Source: Plantago major
Taxonomy: Eukaryota > Streptophyta > Magnoliopsida > Lamiales > Plantaginaceae
Length of the DNA stretch: 64,000 nt
Direction: 5' to 3'
Assembly: GCA_026545765.1 (NCBI GenBank)
Contig: CM048839.1
Span: forward strand, 5,230,835 to 5,294,834
Shown here: one piece after another, positions 45,089-56,108 of the stretch
Position numbering within the stretch: the first letter of the stretch is position 1
How the letters are laid out: each line of letters begins with the position of its first letter
Notes under the pieces: model-generated
Database searches by the model: none
Seen by the model: only the letters and a program-made list of their open reading frames with translations
What the model was told of the DNA's origin: nothing
Translations under genes and position numbers: made by a program

Positions 45089-46130
45089 TGTCACATGGGC
45101 CAACGTGAAAGTAAATCATGTAAATTGGGCTACATGTGGATAAATTGGGCTATATGTAAATAAATTGGGCCATATGTGATGACCAGACTAGAATGAAATG
45201 AATGTAGAAGTAATGCCAGCTCCATGTAATGAAAATGGGCTAGAGTTGAAGAGTTGGTCCATGGGCTCCTATATTCTAGGGGAATATGCTCTTCTTATGC
45301 CCTTTCAAAGTGTTATAAATAGAGGACCCCCTTTATTCATTTCTAGACACCAAGCAACACATCAAGAGGAGCATAAGAAGAAGAGGAGCAAGAGAAGAGG
45401 AGCAAAAAGAAGGCAAGCAACAAGCAAGAGCAAGCAAGATCAAGAGCAAAAGCAACAAGCAAGATCAAGAGCAAGAATCACAAGTCTTCTCAAGATCAGC
45501 ATCAAAGTTCTAGCAAGTATTCAAGAAGTTCATCAACAAATCCAGGAGTAGTCGTCGTTTGATCCAAGAAGAAGCCCCTGCGCACTTGGAGAAACATTAT
45601 TGGAAGATCAACCGCTGCCAAAGGAAGATCAAATCCAAAAGCCCAGCCAAAGCCTGATCAACCTTCTTGAAGTTCTTCGCCCAAAGGCTGTGTTAGATCC
45701 AAGATCAAGCTCAAAAGCCCTTGGAGAAACGTTTCCTGCCGGCCAAACTTCCTCTAAAGAAGATCAAAGACCAAATCCTGCGACGATCTAGAAGCGTTCT
45801 TCGTGGAGTTCACAAAATCCCCAAGAAGTTCGTCATCGCTCGCATCAAGCACTCCCAAGTTCATAATTCGATCCGAGATCAAGCTGAGAAGCCCTCGCAT
45901 CGACGTTTACCCGACTTTGAAGTCGTAAATCCTAAACGAAGAATTTGAAGATCCAAGTTCGCCGCTTTAGAAGACTAGAATCAGAGGACTAAACTAGAGA
46001 ATTGTACCTGCTTAAATCAAGATCAATAAAATCATTATTTGAGCAACTTTAGTTGCCACACTTTCCATCATATTATATCTGCTGGACTGAACATAGGTTA
46101 TCTCTGTATACCCCTTCTTGAGTGTAGCCA
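45089..46130 (+). mobile_element. Possible solo LTR
   Basis: Candidate edges are TGTCACATGG (45089) and AGTGTAGCCA (46130), with AATTA before and AATTG after, a 4-of-5 match for a 5-bp duplication. Inside is a TATA box in gttataaatagaggaccccc (about 45312) and, 700 bp on, aatcaataaaatcatt, a polyadenylation-like signal. The transcribed part is A/G-rich with recurring aagatcaag and caagcaagatcaag motifs. No partner LTR or internal domain is in the window. It could instead be part of another transcribed repeat. Confidence 0.35.
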
Positions 46131-46202
46131 AATTGTTAATTACCAGTTAGAATTTAAACAGTGAACGATTAATGAATGGTGAGACGCTTATTTTAATGGA
46201 GT

Positions 46203-46715
46203 TTATGTTACTAATCGAGCATTAATCCAGTCTTCTTTTTTGTCACTGGCGAGCTTTGCCATCACCACACTCCACAACTCCTCTGAATTTAAGCGGAATA
46301 AGGGAATTACCAATATCCAGTGATTGAAGATCTGAGCATTGTTCAACATGATGTTATGAGTTTTTTTGAAGGTCTTCATGGGTGAAAAACCACCAATACG
46401 GTATAGAAGTTCCTGGAACGTACCTTTGCTGCATATCCATGTGAAATTGTAAAGATGTTTACACATATGAATTGAATAAAATGGATTCACAATTAAAGTT
46501 TCGATTTCTTACCACAGCCCATAATATCCGTACCGCATGATGCAATCTAGTGCTAACCACAGGATGAACACAATCTTAGCCACAAGTGGTATTTCATGAA
46601 GAGCCATGATGTTGAAAGATACGATTGGAAGTGGGCGTGGGGGTCTACGTTGTACAAAGCCTATCAGAAGTCTGATAATTCCCATTGTTTGCTTGTGTAC
46701 AAATGCAGTGGCCAT
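46203..46715 (-). CDS. Possible two-exon gene, unknown protein (142 aa)
   Basis: Exon 1 46715-46513 (67 codons plus 2 nt) and exon 2 46428-46203 (1 nt plus 75 codons with stop) are separated by an 84-bp GT-AG intron (gtaag...tgcag). The joined frame gives 142 aa beginning MATAFVHKQTMG. Residues about 38-65 form a hydrophobic segment (ALHEIPLVAKIVFILWLALD), so one membrane helix is possible. The second exon contains HNIMLNNAQIFNHWILVIPL and a charged C terminus. I do not recognise the family. Clean splice sites and phase closure favour a gene or gene remnant; the small size and repeat-rich location argue caution. Confidence 0.35.
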
Positions 46716-46831
46716 GCATGAATTTATAGTATGAGTGAGGAGTGAGGAATACTAATTAATCAGTTTGATATGTGGAGATTCTTTGGGATTTTAATTAAAG
46801 TCACCAATATACCAAGGCATTAAATTTAAAA

Positions 46832-47090
46832 TACTCCCTCCATCCATTTCAGAAAAATTGTTACATTTTACTATTATGCGGTCAACTGTCTCCGCATTTG
46901 ACCATAATTTACTTTTAAACGATATTAATAAATAAATTATTAAAATTATATAATGAAAATTTAGTAATTAAATTTTTATTATATGATTTTATTAAATTAT
47001 TTACTATTATCGTTTATGAAAGAATTAGAATAAACTCAAGACAGTTGATCCAAAAGTCAAATGTAAATAATCTCTGAAATTGAGGGAGTA
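46832..47090. mobile_element. Stowaway-like MITE (family of 31864 and 44116)
   Basis: TA-ctccctccatccatttcag... and ...tctctgaaattgagggag-TA form the ends. The central about 170 bp is almost identical to 44140-44310. Confidence 0.85.
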
Positions 47091-48289
47091 ATTGTTTAGG
47101 CAGCAAGTCAACTAATTAAAACTGCCGTGTCCCGTGTGTACTGTGTCTGAATGGCCTTTACATGCATTTCCTTATTTGGACAAAATTGTCTTGTGACAGG
47201 ATTTCTTGGCCTCTAGCATAGTTAGTTGCTTGAATAGCAACTTTCAATCAACTGTCCTTTATACAATATATATTTACTATTCTAAAAAAAAATACCCAAA
47301 GTTAGTTGTTACACCAATCAATTTAATTTTGACAAATTGATAAATTTTGACTTCAAATTTCACCTATAAAAATAAAGCTAAAAAGGAAAAGAAAAAAAGA
47401 AGGGAGTTGCACATCATCTCCCACTACTTCCACCATTATAATCACCAAAATTTATATTTTTATTAATTATTCATATAATTAACATATATTATGATTGAAT
47501 TTTTTATTAACTAAGTATAAGTTTAAATATATATTATAATGTTTATATCATGCATATTTAAATTGTAATATGAGACTTATTTATTTGGCACGTGCATTTT
47601 CACGTTCACAATTTTACTAGTTGGATTAAAATAACATTCAAAAAGAATTTATTTGTACTAATGGAGTTTTTACTGTAGCAGAATCTCATAGTGTGCCTCT
47701 CTATCCACATTAATGATTGTAGTTCATTATCGTATAAACTACACAACACTATTCCACCCTCCGGCACGGGTTAAATGCCCAATTTACTTTGACCAAACCT
47801 TTGTATAGAAAAATGCTTATATCATGTGAGACAAAGTAATTAAAACAATAATGACTCCGTACAACAAACTTTAAACATTTGTCATGTACCACATAATTTC
47901 ACGTATTATTTAAAAAATTAAATTACCAACAAATGATAAACAAATTTATATTTACACACAAATTATATATTTTTCACTAAAATACACTTTCTTTATACAT
48001 TTCAATCTTTGTATCATCTATAATAATTTTTCGCCTAAAACTATACGTGAAGTGTAATGTATGAAATTATCAATGATAATACATATGGAGTTATTCAATG
48101 TAAAATAAATTGGTAGAAGTAACAAATTTTAGGGCATTGGTTTCCCCAACTTGAAAAAGATTTGTCCTCACAAAACAATGTGTAATGAAGCACAATCCAC
48201 GTGGAAGATAAAGAGAAAATACGCCGTTTAACCGCAAAAATAATTCATATACTGTAGAGTATACGTATATATCACACAGACTTACAAAA
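47091..48289. other. Intergenic AT-rich DNA, promoter of the TRB gene at its end
   Basis: No gene. A Helitron-like 3' end (ggcacgtgcattttcacg...ctag-t) is visible at about 47586-47624. The TRB promoter and transcription start should lie near 48200-48300. Confidence 0.45.
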
Positions 48290-48354
48290 ATAAAGAGGGT
48301 CTTTCAAATTTCTGGTAATCAGATCCAATCGAGATAACGATCATCCAATTTCCG
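48290..48354 (+). other. Probable non-coding first exon of the TRB gene
   Basis: A 5' UTR exon is inferred from the strong donor tccg|gtaagt at 48354/48355 and acceptors tttag (48809) or tgcag (48814) just before the start codon. The transcription start is not defined. Confidence 0.5.
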
Positions 48355-48827
48355 GTAAGTTTACCCTTCTTCATCACTGTTATTGCCCGATTTTGCTTCT
48401 ACTTTCGAGAAATTGTTGGCTGCTAGATCAAATTAGGTTTACGTCCATTCCAGTTCCTGATTTGCCCTCATCATTTGTGGTTTTTGCACAATTTTGATTG
48501 ATTCTGTGCCGATGTACCTCAGGAGGTTGTTAATCACGACTTTTTTAGCATTTGATCACCGATTTGTGCATATTCGGTTTGTATTTGTAGGTTTGTTAGT
48601 TTGATCTGTAAGTTTTTGTGATCAATTTGGATATCTGGAACGAGAAGCTCCTGAAATTTGATGTGTTGAAGATAGGTTTTGTTTTCGTGTGAGCTAGATG
48701 AGTGTGCCTTGTTGTCCTGCATTTGCATTGTTTTCTCCTGTGTTTTTACTGTTTGAGTATGGAGGAGCGGATTGAATCTGATCTCTGATTGCTTTTGGTA
48801 ACTATTTAGGTGCAGTTGTTTACGTTA

Positions 48828-51178
48828 ATGGGAGCCCCTAAGCAGAAGTGGACGCCCGAGGAAGAAGCAGCTCTAAAAGCTGGAGTCCTTAAGCATGGGC
48901 CTGGGAAATGGCGTACGATCCTTAAGGATCCACAGTTCAGTGGAGTTTTATATCTTCGGTCCAATGTTGATCTCAAGGTAGATATGGTTTGACTTGTGGA
49001 ATGGTCTGTAGATGTACTTTTAGTGTTTGATTTAGCTGGTGTCTTGGTTTTGTGTTTGTCAGGATAAGTGGCGGAACATGAGTGTTATGGCAAATGGATG
49101 GGGGTCACGAGAGAGGGCCAGGCTGGCACTTAAGAGGGCGCACCCTGCACCTAAAGTTGGAGAGAGCTCCATGGCTAATTCGAATTTAAGCCATAGTGAT
49201 GAAGAAATGGGAGATGCAAGGACTCGTGCAGCTTCTGGGAGCTCTTCGCCGAATGATGCTTCAAAGAGATCTATCATGAGGTTAGATACTGCATATACAT
49301 GCTAGGGAGCACTTTCACCTTAAAGCTGAACAGTTGGGGATATTAAATTCTGGCAAACTTCACGTACTCATGGAAGATTCCGGTTGCTGTAGTCTGTACT
49401 ATGTGATTCTAGTACTTGGATATAGTAATGGAAATATGATTTTGGTTATATGCATGCACTTGGGAAGTTCTTCGAAATTATTGTGGCTTATATAGATCAT
49501 TGTGGACATTGGATAAGATTCCATGCTGAATGGTCACTTCATGATGTTTCCATATCATGAAGTCGCTCATTGTGTGATTGTGTGAGATGTAAATTACAGT
49601 CGCTCATGCCTGAAAAGTTTTCTTTTCACTGGTTTATTTCAGGTTGGACAATCTTATTATAGAAGCTATAACAAACCTGAGGGAGCCTGGTGGTTCCAAC
49701 AAGACAACCATAGCTGCATACATAGAGGTGCTCATTACATTCAACTGCACCACAAGAACTGGATTAATGTAATTGTTTCCATATCAAAAAGCATTTGATA
49801 TGTCATCCTGTCTGAGGATGGCCTGAAATTAAATCATACTCTATGATCTGATGCTCAGAGCCTGACATGTATGTTTGTGTTCCTTATGTTGACATTGTGG
49901 AAGAGAGGAGAGAGCAGGAGCTGGGGGTTATAATTGAAATCGATGTGAAGTTAGAGTGAGAGAACTCAATAGTTTGACATCTTCCTTTTCTTTTTAGTTT
50001 TTTCCTCCGCTTCCTGGAACCTGATCAAATTCTATCATCTTGAGAGTATGTGCTGCTAAAGCTATTTTTTACCTCCAAATTTATCAAGAGGGACATATAT
50101 GGTGTGGTGTGGTCACAGCTCTGAAAGTAATTAGAAAATCCGACTTATCGGACTTTCATGAAGATTACCTTAGTTATCTGAATTATGTTGTAACAGGTCA
50201 TTTTATTAGTCATCTATGGCTTAATCTCAAGTCTTTTCTGAAAAAGCACTTCTCCCACAGGATCAATACTGGGCACCTCCGAACTTCAAGAGGATATTGT
50301 CTGCAAAGCTGAAGCACTTGGCTGCAACAGGGAAACTTGTTAAGGTGTGTTGATGCAATTCCATATAATATACTCTTCCATTGGCCCTATGACACAGTTG
50401 ATTAAAAGAGAGTATGAAATTTATCTTCGCTGTCTCAAATGTATTGGGCCTTCCATTAATGTTTGCAGATGAAACGAAAATATAAAATAGCTGAAACCTC
50501 TCCATCATCTGAAAGAAGACGGACTCCCTCAATTTCCATTCTGGAAGGAAGACACAGGATTTCTCCAAGAATTGACCAAAATGATGCCAGTTTCCCCACG
50601 AAAAGTCAGATAGATTTAGAGTTAGCCAAGATGAAGAGTATGACTCCACAAGAAGCTGCTGCCGCAGCAGCTCGAGCAGTAGCCGAGGCAGAAGCTGCTA
50701 TGGCTGAAGCTGAAGAGGCGGCACGTGAGGCTGAGGCAGCAGAAGCAGATGCTGAGGCAGCACAGGCTTTCGCAGAGGCGGCTTTAAAAACGTTGAAAGG
50801 GAGAAGCACTCCTGAAATGGTAAGATATTGTATTATTAAACTTGTTTGTAATCTTGTGATTCCACTAAATTGCATGTCAACTTTATTAGTGAAGATAACA
50901 TGCTGGGAGTGTTTCTTGAGTTCTCTACATATAGAAAATAGAAAGATCTAGGAGTATAACTTGGTTACAGATGTGACTGGTTTTGTCAGTCGTTTTAATT
51001 TATGATAGCCTATAAAACTTTTGAAGAACAACGTAGGTAGCCCAACTGATCTAGAATATGTAGTGTGCCTCTAGTGGGTTCTCGGTTGTGCTGATTTCTT
51101 TCAACTAGGGAAATGCATTAACGCATGCTCTGGGTGTTGATTTCTTTTTTGCAGAACGTACAGATGATTCAAGCTTGA
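48828..51178 (+). CDS. Telomere repeat-binding factor (TRB / single-Myb-histone), complete
   Basis: Plant TRB/SMH protein: it binds telomeric repeats and telo-box promoters and links to chromatin regulators in the nucleus. Coding exons 48828-48977, 49063-49280, 49643-49727, 50261-50344, 50469-50819 and 51155-51178 total 912 nt, 303 aa, with closed phases. Residues 5-56 are the N-terminal single Myb domain ([35 protein letters not shown]) ending in the telobox-binding VDLKDKWRNM. Residues about 123-185 are the histone H1/H5-like globular domain ([30 protein letters not shown]). Residues about 238-292 are an Ala/Glu-rich coiled coil ([20 protein letters not shown]). The last exon adds only NVQMIQA. 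A non-coding leader exon ends at 48354 (tccg|gtaagt), with a 5' UTR intron to about 48809 or 48814. The start is the ATG before the conserved GAPKQKW. Confidence 0.96.
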
Positions 51179-52060
51179 TCACCTTTCAGTATCATGATTC
51201 ACTATTCAGAAGCTTCTGATTTGATTCACCATTCAGAAGCTTCTGATCCAGTGACTTGTCACGATTCTGCAGTATTGCCCTGTTAATGTAAATTACAACA
51301 CAGCTGCCTGTAAATTAGTGTTTCCTTGGAACCAAAGGATGAGACCAGCAGACTTGATGAACAACGCCTCGTTTGCATCTTGTTGTTTCCCATAATGTTT
51401 CGTTAATCGTAGATAGTTTCTGTATGCTTCAAGTGTTTGTACGAATTTGAAGAAAATAGGAGATGATGCAGCAACTTGTTTTAGAAGAGCTGTTGTAATA
51501 AGTGAATGTTGTCATCCGTGTTTCGTGTTTCGTTTGAAGCTGAACTGTAGTTACACATATATACCAACCTTTTTCCCCAGGTGAAGAGCATGTGGTGTTA
51601 GTTTTTACTATTGTATCGTATGTGTTTTGCAGAATACGAATTGGAAACGATCTACTAGTGTCAATGTTCAGTCTTGAGTCTTGACCGAGAATTCAGTTGA
51701 GTTACAGTGAAAACTAGAACAGGCCATGTGCTTCTCAGTTATACACAACTAGCAGTGCAAGCCTGCAAGGTCTCTAATCAAGTGAATCATTCAAAGTTAT
51801 GGATAGAAACTGTCACAGCTGGCAAAGTGGTGTATAGTAGAATTTTCGATCCTAGAGTGCTTCATTGTAGCTTGTGAATCACTGTGCTCAAATGTGTATA
51901 GTAGATACTACCATTGGTACCGGGGCGAAGAAACCGTGTATAGTTAAGTCTCCACAAGAAACTTGCAGATTCAGAAACTGAGAATCAACATAGTCATTTG
52001 TTGTTATTACTAGAAGGTTGGATGAAAGTATATCATTAAGGACACACATCAAACTGAAGT
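51179..52060. other. TRB 3' UTR and spacer before the tRNA array
   Basis: A small duplication caccattcagaagcttctga/cactattcagaagcttctga at about 51198-51250 lies in the 3' UTR. No other gene. Confidence 0.5.
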
Positions 52061-52132
52061 GGGCATTTGGTCTAGTGGTATGATTCTCGCTTCGGGTGCG
52101 AGAGGTCCCGAGTTCGATTCTCGGAATGCCCC
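52061..52132 (+). tRNA. tRNA-Pro(CGG)
   Basis: 72-nt cloverleaf: acceptor GGGCATT/AATGCCC plus C, D arm with GGTCTAGTGGTATGA, anticodon loop TTCGGGT (CGG) in CTCGC/GCGAG, T arm CCGAGTTCGATTCTCGG. No intron. First of six intact tRNA-Pro genes, all on +. Confidence 0.96.
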
Positions 52133-52215
52133 AAACTTGCGTTTTCTTTTTCCCAGTTATTATCACGTATAATACAGACCCATATATATGCAATCTTGTG
52201 CACCTTCAAACATAA

Positions 52216-52295
52216 GTCAAGATGGCCGAGCGGTCTAAGGCGCCAGTTTCAGGTACTGGTCCGGAAGGGCGTGGGTTCAAATCCCACTCTTGACA
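52216..52295 (+). tRNA. tRNA-Leu(CAG)
   Basis: 80-nt class II tRNA with acceptor GTCAAGA/TCTTGAC plus A, anticodon loop TTCAGGT (CAG) in CCAGT/ACTGG, a variable arm and T arm GGGTTCAAATCCC. Followed immediately by TTTTT, a Pol III terminator. It lies 83 bp after the first tRNA-Pro. Confidence 0.96.
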
Positions 52296-52934
52296 TTTTT
52301 ATGGCCGAGGGTTTGTGTTATTTTATGTATATGTTAGATTCATATTATCTGTATTATTAGGTAAATCTAACTCTGAAGTTATGATTTGGTTTGTGTTATT
52401 TTATTTTATGTATATGTTAGATTCATATTATCTATACTATTAAGTAAATCTAACTCTGAAGTTATAAACATCATCTATGGACTTGGAACAGGACTACAAT
52501 TATGAATTTCAATGCATCGAGTTGGAGACAGAGAAAGCTCAAGGGGGAAGGTGAAGGTCATTAGGATTTTAGGATATTATCGAAGAAAAATAGTACATCT
52601 TAAAGGTCACTAATACATCTTATACTTTAAATGTTTTGAGCAACTTTCGTGAGAGACAGTCTCTCGAATACACCAGATAAAACATTATGTATTTAGTTTC
52701 AAACATTGCATGTTTAGGTAAAAACATCACATGTTTAAAAATGCAATTAATCCAAGTATAATGCATGCTTTTTATACATATAAGATTTGAATTTAAACAT
52801 GTAATGTTGATCTAGTCTCAGATCACTAAGATAACGGTCTCTTGCAAAAGTTTGTATACTATCATCAACCATTAATGGAACTGATTATGAAATAACGAAT
52901 GGTAACAAATTTTGGTCCCTCTTGTATTAAACCA
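52296..52934. other. Spacer between tRNA genes
   Basis: Contains a tandem duplication of about 80 bp (gtgttattttatgtatatgt...aatctaactctgaagttat twice, 52315-52465). No gene. Confidence 0.6.
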
Positions 52935-53006
52935 GGGCGTTTGGTCTAGTGGTATGATTCTCGCTTTGGGTGCGAGAGGTCCCGAGTTCGATTCTCGGAA
53001 CGCCCC
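52935..53006 (+). tRNA. tRNA-Pro(TGG)
   Basis: 72 nt; anticodon loop TTTGGGT (TGG). The acceptor stem is GGGCGTT/AACGCCC, a compensated A-U to G-C pair change relative to the other copies. Followed by TTTT. Confidence 0.96.
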
Positions 53007-53594
53007 TTTTTCATTTTTTGCATTTATTTCTGGACCACGTGCCAAATTTTAATGTTATGTACTAAATTAAATGAAGTAGTAATTTTTTTCGTATGAAAAT
53101 TCAAAAGTAAAATTAAAAAAGCTGAATTGTATACTATAAATAATTTACTTCATTGTATTAAATCCACTATACAGTTTTAAAAAAATTGATTACTAATGGA
53201 CCAATGCCAAGTAAATAGTTTGGAGTGGTCTTAATATAAACTTATGAGTGTTTTAACTTTTTTTTTTTAATAAGCTAATTATATTACAAGTGATTAATTA
53301 CAACTACTTCTTGTCTTCCGCCTCAACCACCTTATAATTCCTTGTCTCAACCACCTTATAATTCCTTTCAAGGCTGTTAGAGTTAACTCTAACACCTCCT
53401 GCATATAACCTCAACTCTTTACCACCTTTTGAGTGTTAAAAAGTGTTTTAACACATGATCATTATTATTAGACTCATGGAGAAAGAAATAATTAGAGGTC
53501 CCTATAAATTGGAGTCCTGTGCGGTTGGTCATCCCGCCCACCCAGTTAGCCCGCATGCTTATTCAATATGTGGCCACTCACATATATATATATA
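53007..53594. other. Spacer
   Basis: AT-rich with a small repeat ctcaaccaccttataattcct (twice, about 53321 and 53346). No gene. Confidence 0.5.
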
Positions 53595-53603
53595 TTACTT
53601 GGG

Positions 53604-55050
53604 GGGAAAATTACATATACCCCCCTCATAGATGCCCTTCTCACATCTGACTACCACTCAAATCAACAATTACATCCAGGTCCATTAATCCAGATTTGTG
53701 TTGACCAACTTATAAGCTAAATCAATTTATGTCAAAACCAAACATGCCCTTATCTATTTCTTTACAAATATCATTTTAAATAAAAAAATTAAAATACAAA
53801 TTTAACTTAACCATTTTAATTAAGAGTAATAAATAGAAATTACAAAAATTACTTCACCATTTTCGATCGATTTTTCCGGCCATCGGAAATCGCCTATCTC
53901 CACCCCACCATCTGTTCCACCACCATCCCAACTCTTATGCAAAACAGATTAGAAAATTTCATTGCCTGCAAAACAGATTCTACTGCTCCATACCACTACT
54001 CCGAAGCTCACCATTTTCTTCTCTACTACTCCACTCAAATCCAACTCTCCAATTCTTCCTCAAATTCCCCATTACAACTCTCCAATCATTCACCTACACC
54101 AAAAAGCCCCATTTCCGCAATCTAAGAATTCCAATCAACTACCAGCTCAACAAATGTACCAATTCGATTTACTAGGAAACAGAGACTAGCGAATATGAAA
54201 CAGAAGAGAAAGCAGAACATGATAGCTACATAGACGAAAACGAAGAGCAAGCCGTAGAGAATGGCCAGGCGAGTTTGCCATCGCTGGTGCGGCAGAGGCG
54301 GAGGTACTCCGCAATAATTTCGATCGATTGGTCTATCGGTGGTGGAACTCCTCAATAATTTCGAGTTCTAAGATCTGAAATTAAAGGCTTTTTTTGATCA
54401 ATTAATTGTTCTTGTGATCGATTATATGCTCGTGAACATGAGGGTTTGATCTTGGTAGAGTTTTGTTAATGATTGAATCTGATTTCAAAAACCAGGGACT
54501 TAATTGAATGTTTTAAAATTTTGAAACCCTTGCTTTTGAGAATTAGAGTTGAACCAGGGACTGACGTTGCAAAATGAATTTTGCTGGGCACTTCTGATTT
54601 CTCTCAATTTGGCCCATGAATAAGTTTTAATTTTGCAATTAAGACAAAATATTTTAAAAATATATAATTAAATTATGAAAACTATGTTATTTATTATTTA
54701 TAATTTTTTTAATATTATTTAAATAAAATTTATTTGTAAGGGCAGGAAAGAAGAAGTTTTAATTTTAACTTGAGAATTTAATTCTATTCAGGGACTTGAG
54801 TTATAAATAATAATCAACCATCAATTACATTCAAGTCCACCATTTAGTTAAAGGCTGTTTGGTCAATTTCAAAATCTGATATTTGAACAGGGGCAAAAAT
54901 GGTTTTTCCAGGTTTAAATTTGCCAAAAGTCAAATTCGTGGACTTCGATGTAATTTTTTTTAACGAACAGGACTTGCATGTAATTGTTGATCTAAGTGGT
55001 AGCCATCTGCAACATTTGCATCTAACAGGGGGCCTATATGTAATTTGCCC
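53604..55050. mobile_element. Mutator-like (MULE) non-autonomous element
   Basis: 1447 bp flanked by the perfect 9-bp duplication TTACTTGGG (53595-53603 and 55051-55059). Long terminal inverted repeats start GGGAAAATTACATATA on the left and GGGCAAATTACATATA on the right, and continue for over 100 bp (gactaccactcaaatcaaca / ggctaccacttagatcaaca). A 9-bp TSD with long TIRs is the MULE signature. The internal part includes GC-richer, gene-like sequence at 53880-54360 with CCACC/TCC-rich stretches, but no recognised domain. Short frames there on both strands are not supported as genes. Confidence 0.88.
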
Positions 55051-55059
55051 TTACTTGGG

Positions 55060-55545
55060 ATACCACGTTGATCTTACCCGGTAGAGAGGCAAGTCAAGAT
55101 TTCCAGAAGCCAAAGAAGCTTGAAGGAATCCTGTATTAGAAAATTACATTGATTACACACAATTATTATCATAAAGTTAACTGGTTTTACAGCATAAGCC
55201 CGTAAATAACTCCCATAGACCATGTTGACGAAAATAACAGTATATATGAAACTTCATTCAGCTTGCAACTGCCAAATGCTTCAGAATATATTAGTTTATG
55301 ATTTACTACAAGGTAATGAATGCTAAAGGCGTTGTGAGTCTGTGATGCCCATAATCTTCTACGCTTAAACGGAACTTCAATTCTGGTGGCAATATTGGAA
55401 ACATTAAGAGGGTAGTTCAATCTTGGACAAAATAATTAGGACAGTGAAATACTCTTGCCATCTGTAAGAAAAGTTCCAAACTAGTAGTAAGAAATATCCA
55501 AGATCAAGGTTAAATAATTGTTTCAACTAAATTGGGGAAATGGCT
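55060..55545. other. Spacer before the third tRNA-Pro
   Basis: No gene recognised. Confidence 0.5.
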
Positions 55546-55617
55546 GGGCATTTGGTCTAGTGGTATGATTCTCGCTTCGGGTGCGAGAGGTCCCGAGTTC
55601 GATTCCCGGAATGCCCC
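55546..55617 (+). tRNA. tRNA-Pro(CGG)
   Basis: 72 nt; anticodon loop TTCGGGT. The T stem has CCGAG opposite CCCGG, giving one mismatch against the CTCGG of the other copies, so it may be slightly less efficient. No TTTT directly after; the next T-rich stretch is about 12 bp on. Confidence 0.92.
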
Positions 55618-56108
55618 TAACTTTGCCTTCTAATTTTATATTGGGATTCAAAAAACTGAATATATGGAATTACATATATGGTTTATCAACCAACTAACCA
55701 AGTAGATAAATTTGGTTATACCATAAGATATCCTCATCCAGCTAACCGAGCAGATAAATTTGGTTGTACCATAAGATGTCCTCATCCAGCTTTGCAGATG
55801 TTGACATTTGGAAAGTGAAACCATTTCATAGTTGAAGTAAGGGATCCCTTTAAATAATTACTTTGAAATTTAAATAGCTAGCCTAACAATTATTGCAAGT
55901 AGCGAATATCAATAATGCAGATCTGAAGAGATTATTCACTAATTCCTGTTATCATGTAGAATGAAAATTTTGAAATTGGTCAAAAATATAATGCTATCGG
56001 ATGCTATAATTCGACGCAATAATTACTAAAGCGGTAAACGTCTTTGATGATAGGATGGGCCAGGTACAGGCAATCTGTTTGCTATAGTACTCGAACAACA
56101 TAAAAAAG
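55618..56108. other. Spacer
   Basis: A short tandem repeat (agataaatttggtt-taccat aagat, about 55704 and 55752) occurs. No gene. Confidence 0.5.

Noticed and set aside
45198..45948. Lys/Arg/Gln-rich + frames (117, 63 and 75 codons)
   Set aside because: They come from purine-rich repeats of a possible LTR leader; no domain, and three overlapping frames behave alike.
54122..54355. 77-codon minus-strand frame with hydrophobic segments
   Set aside because: Inside the MULE-like element, no family recognised; the opposite strand has equally open frames.
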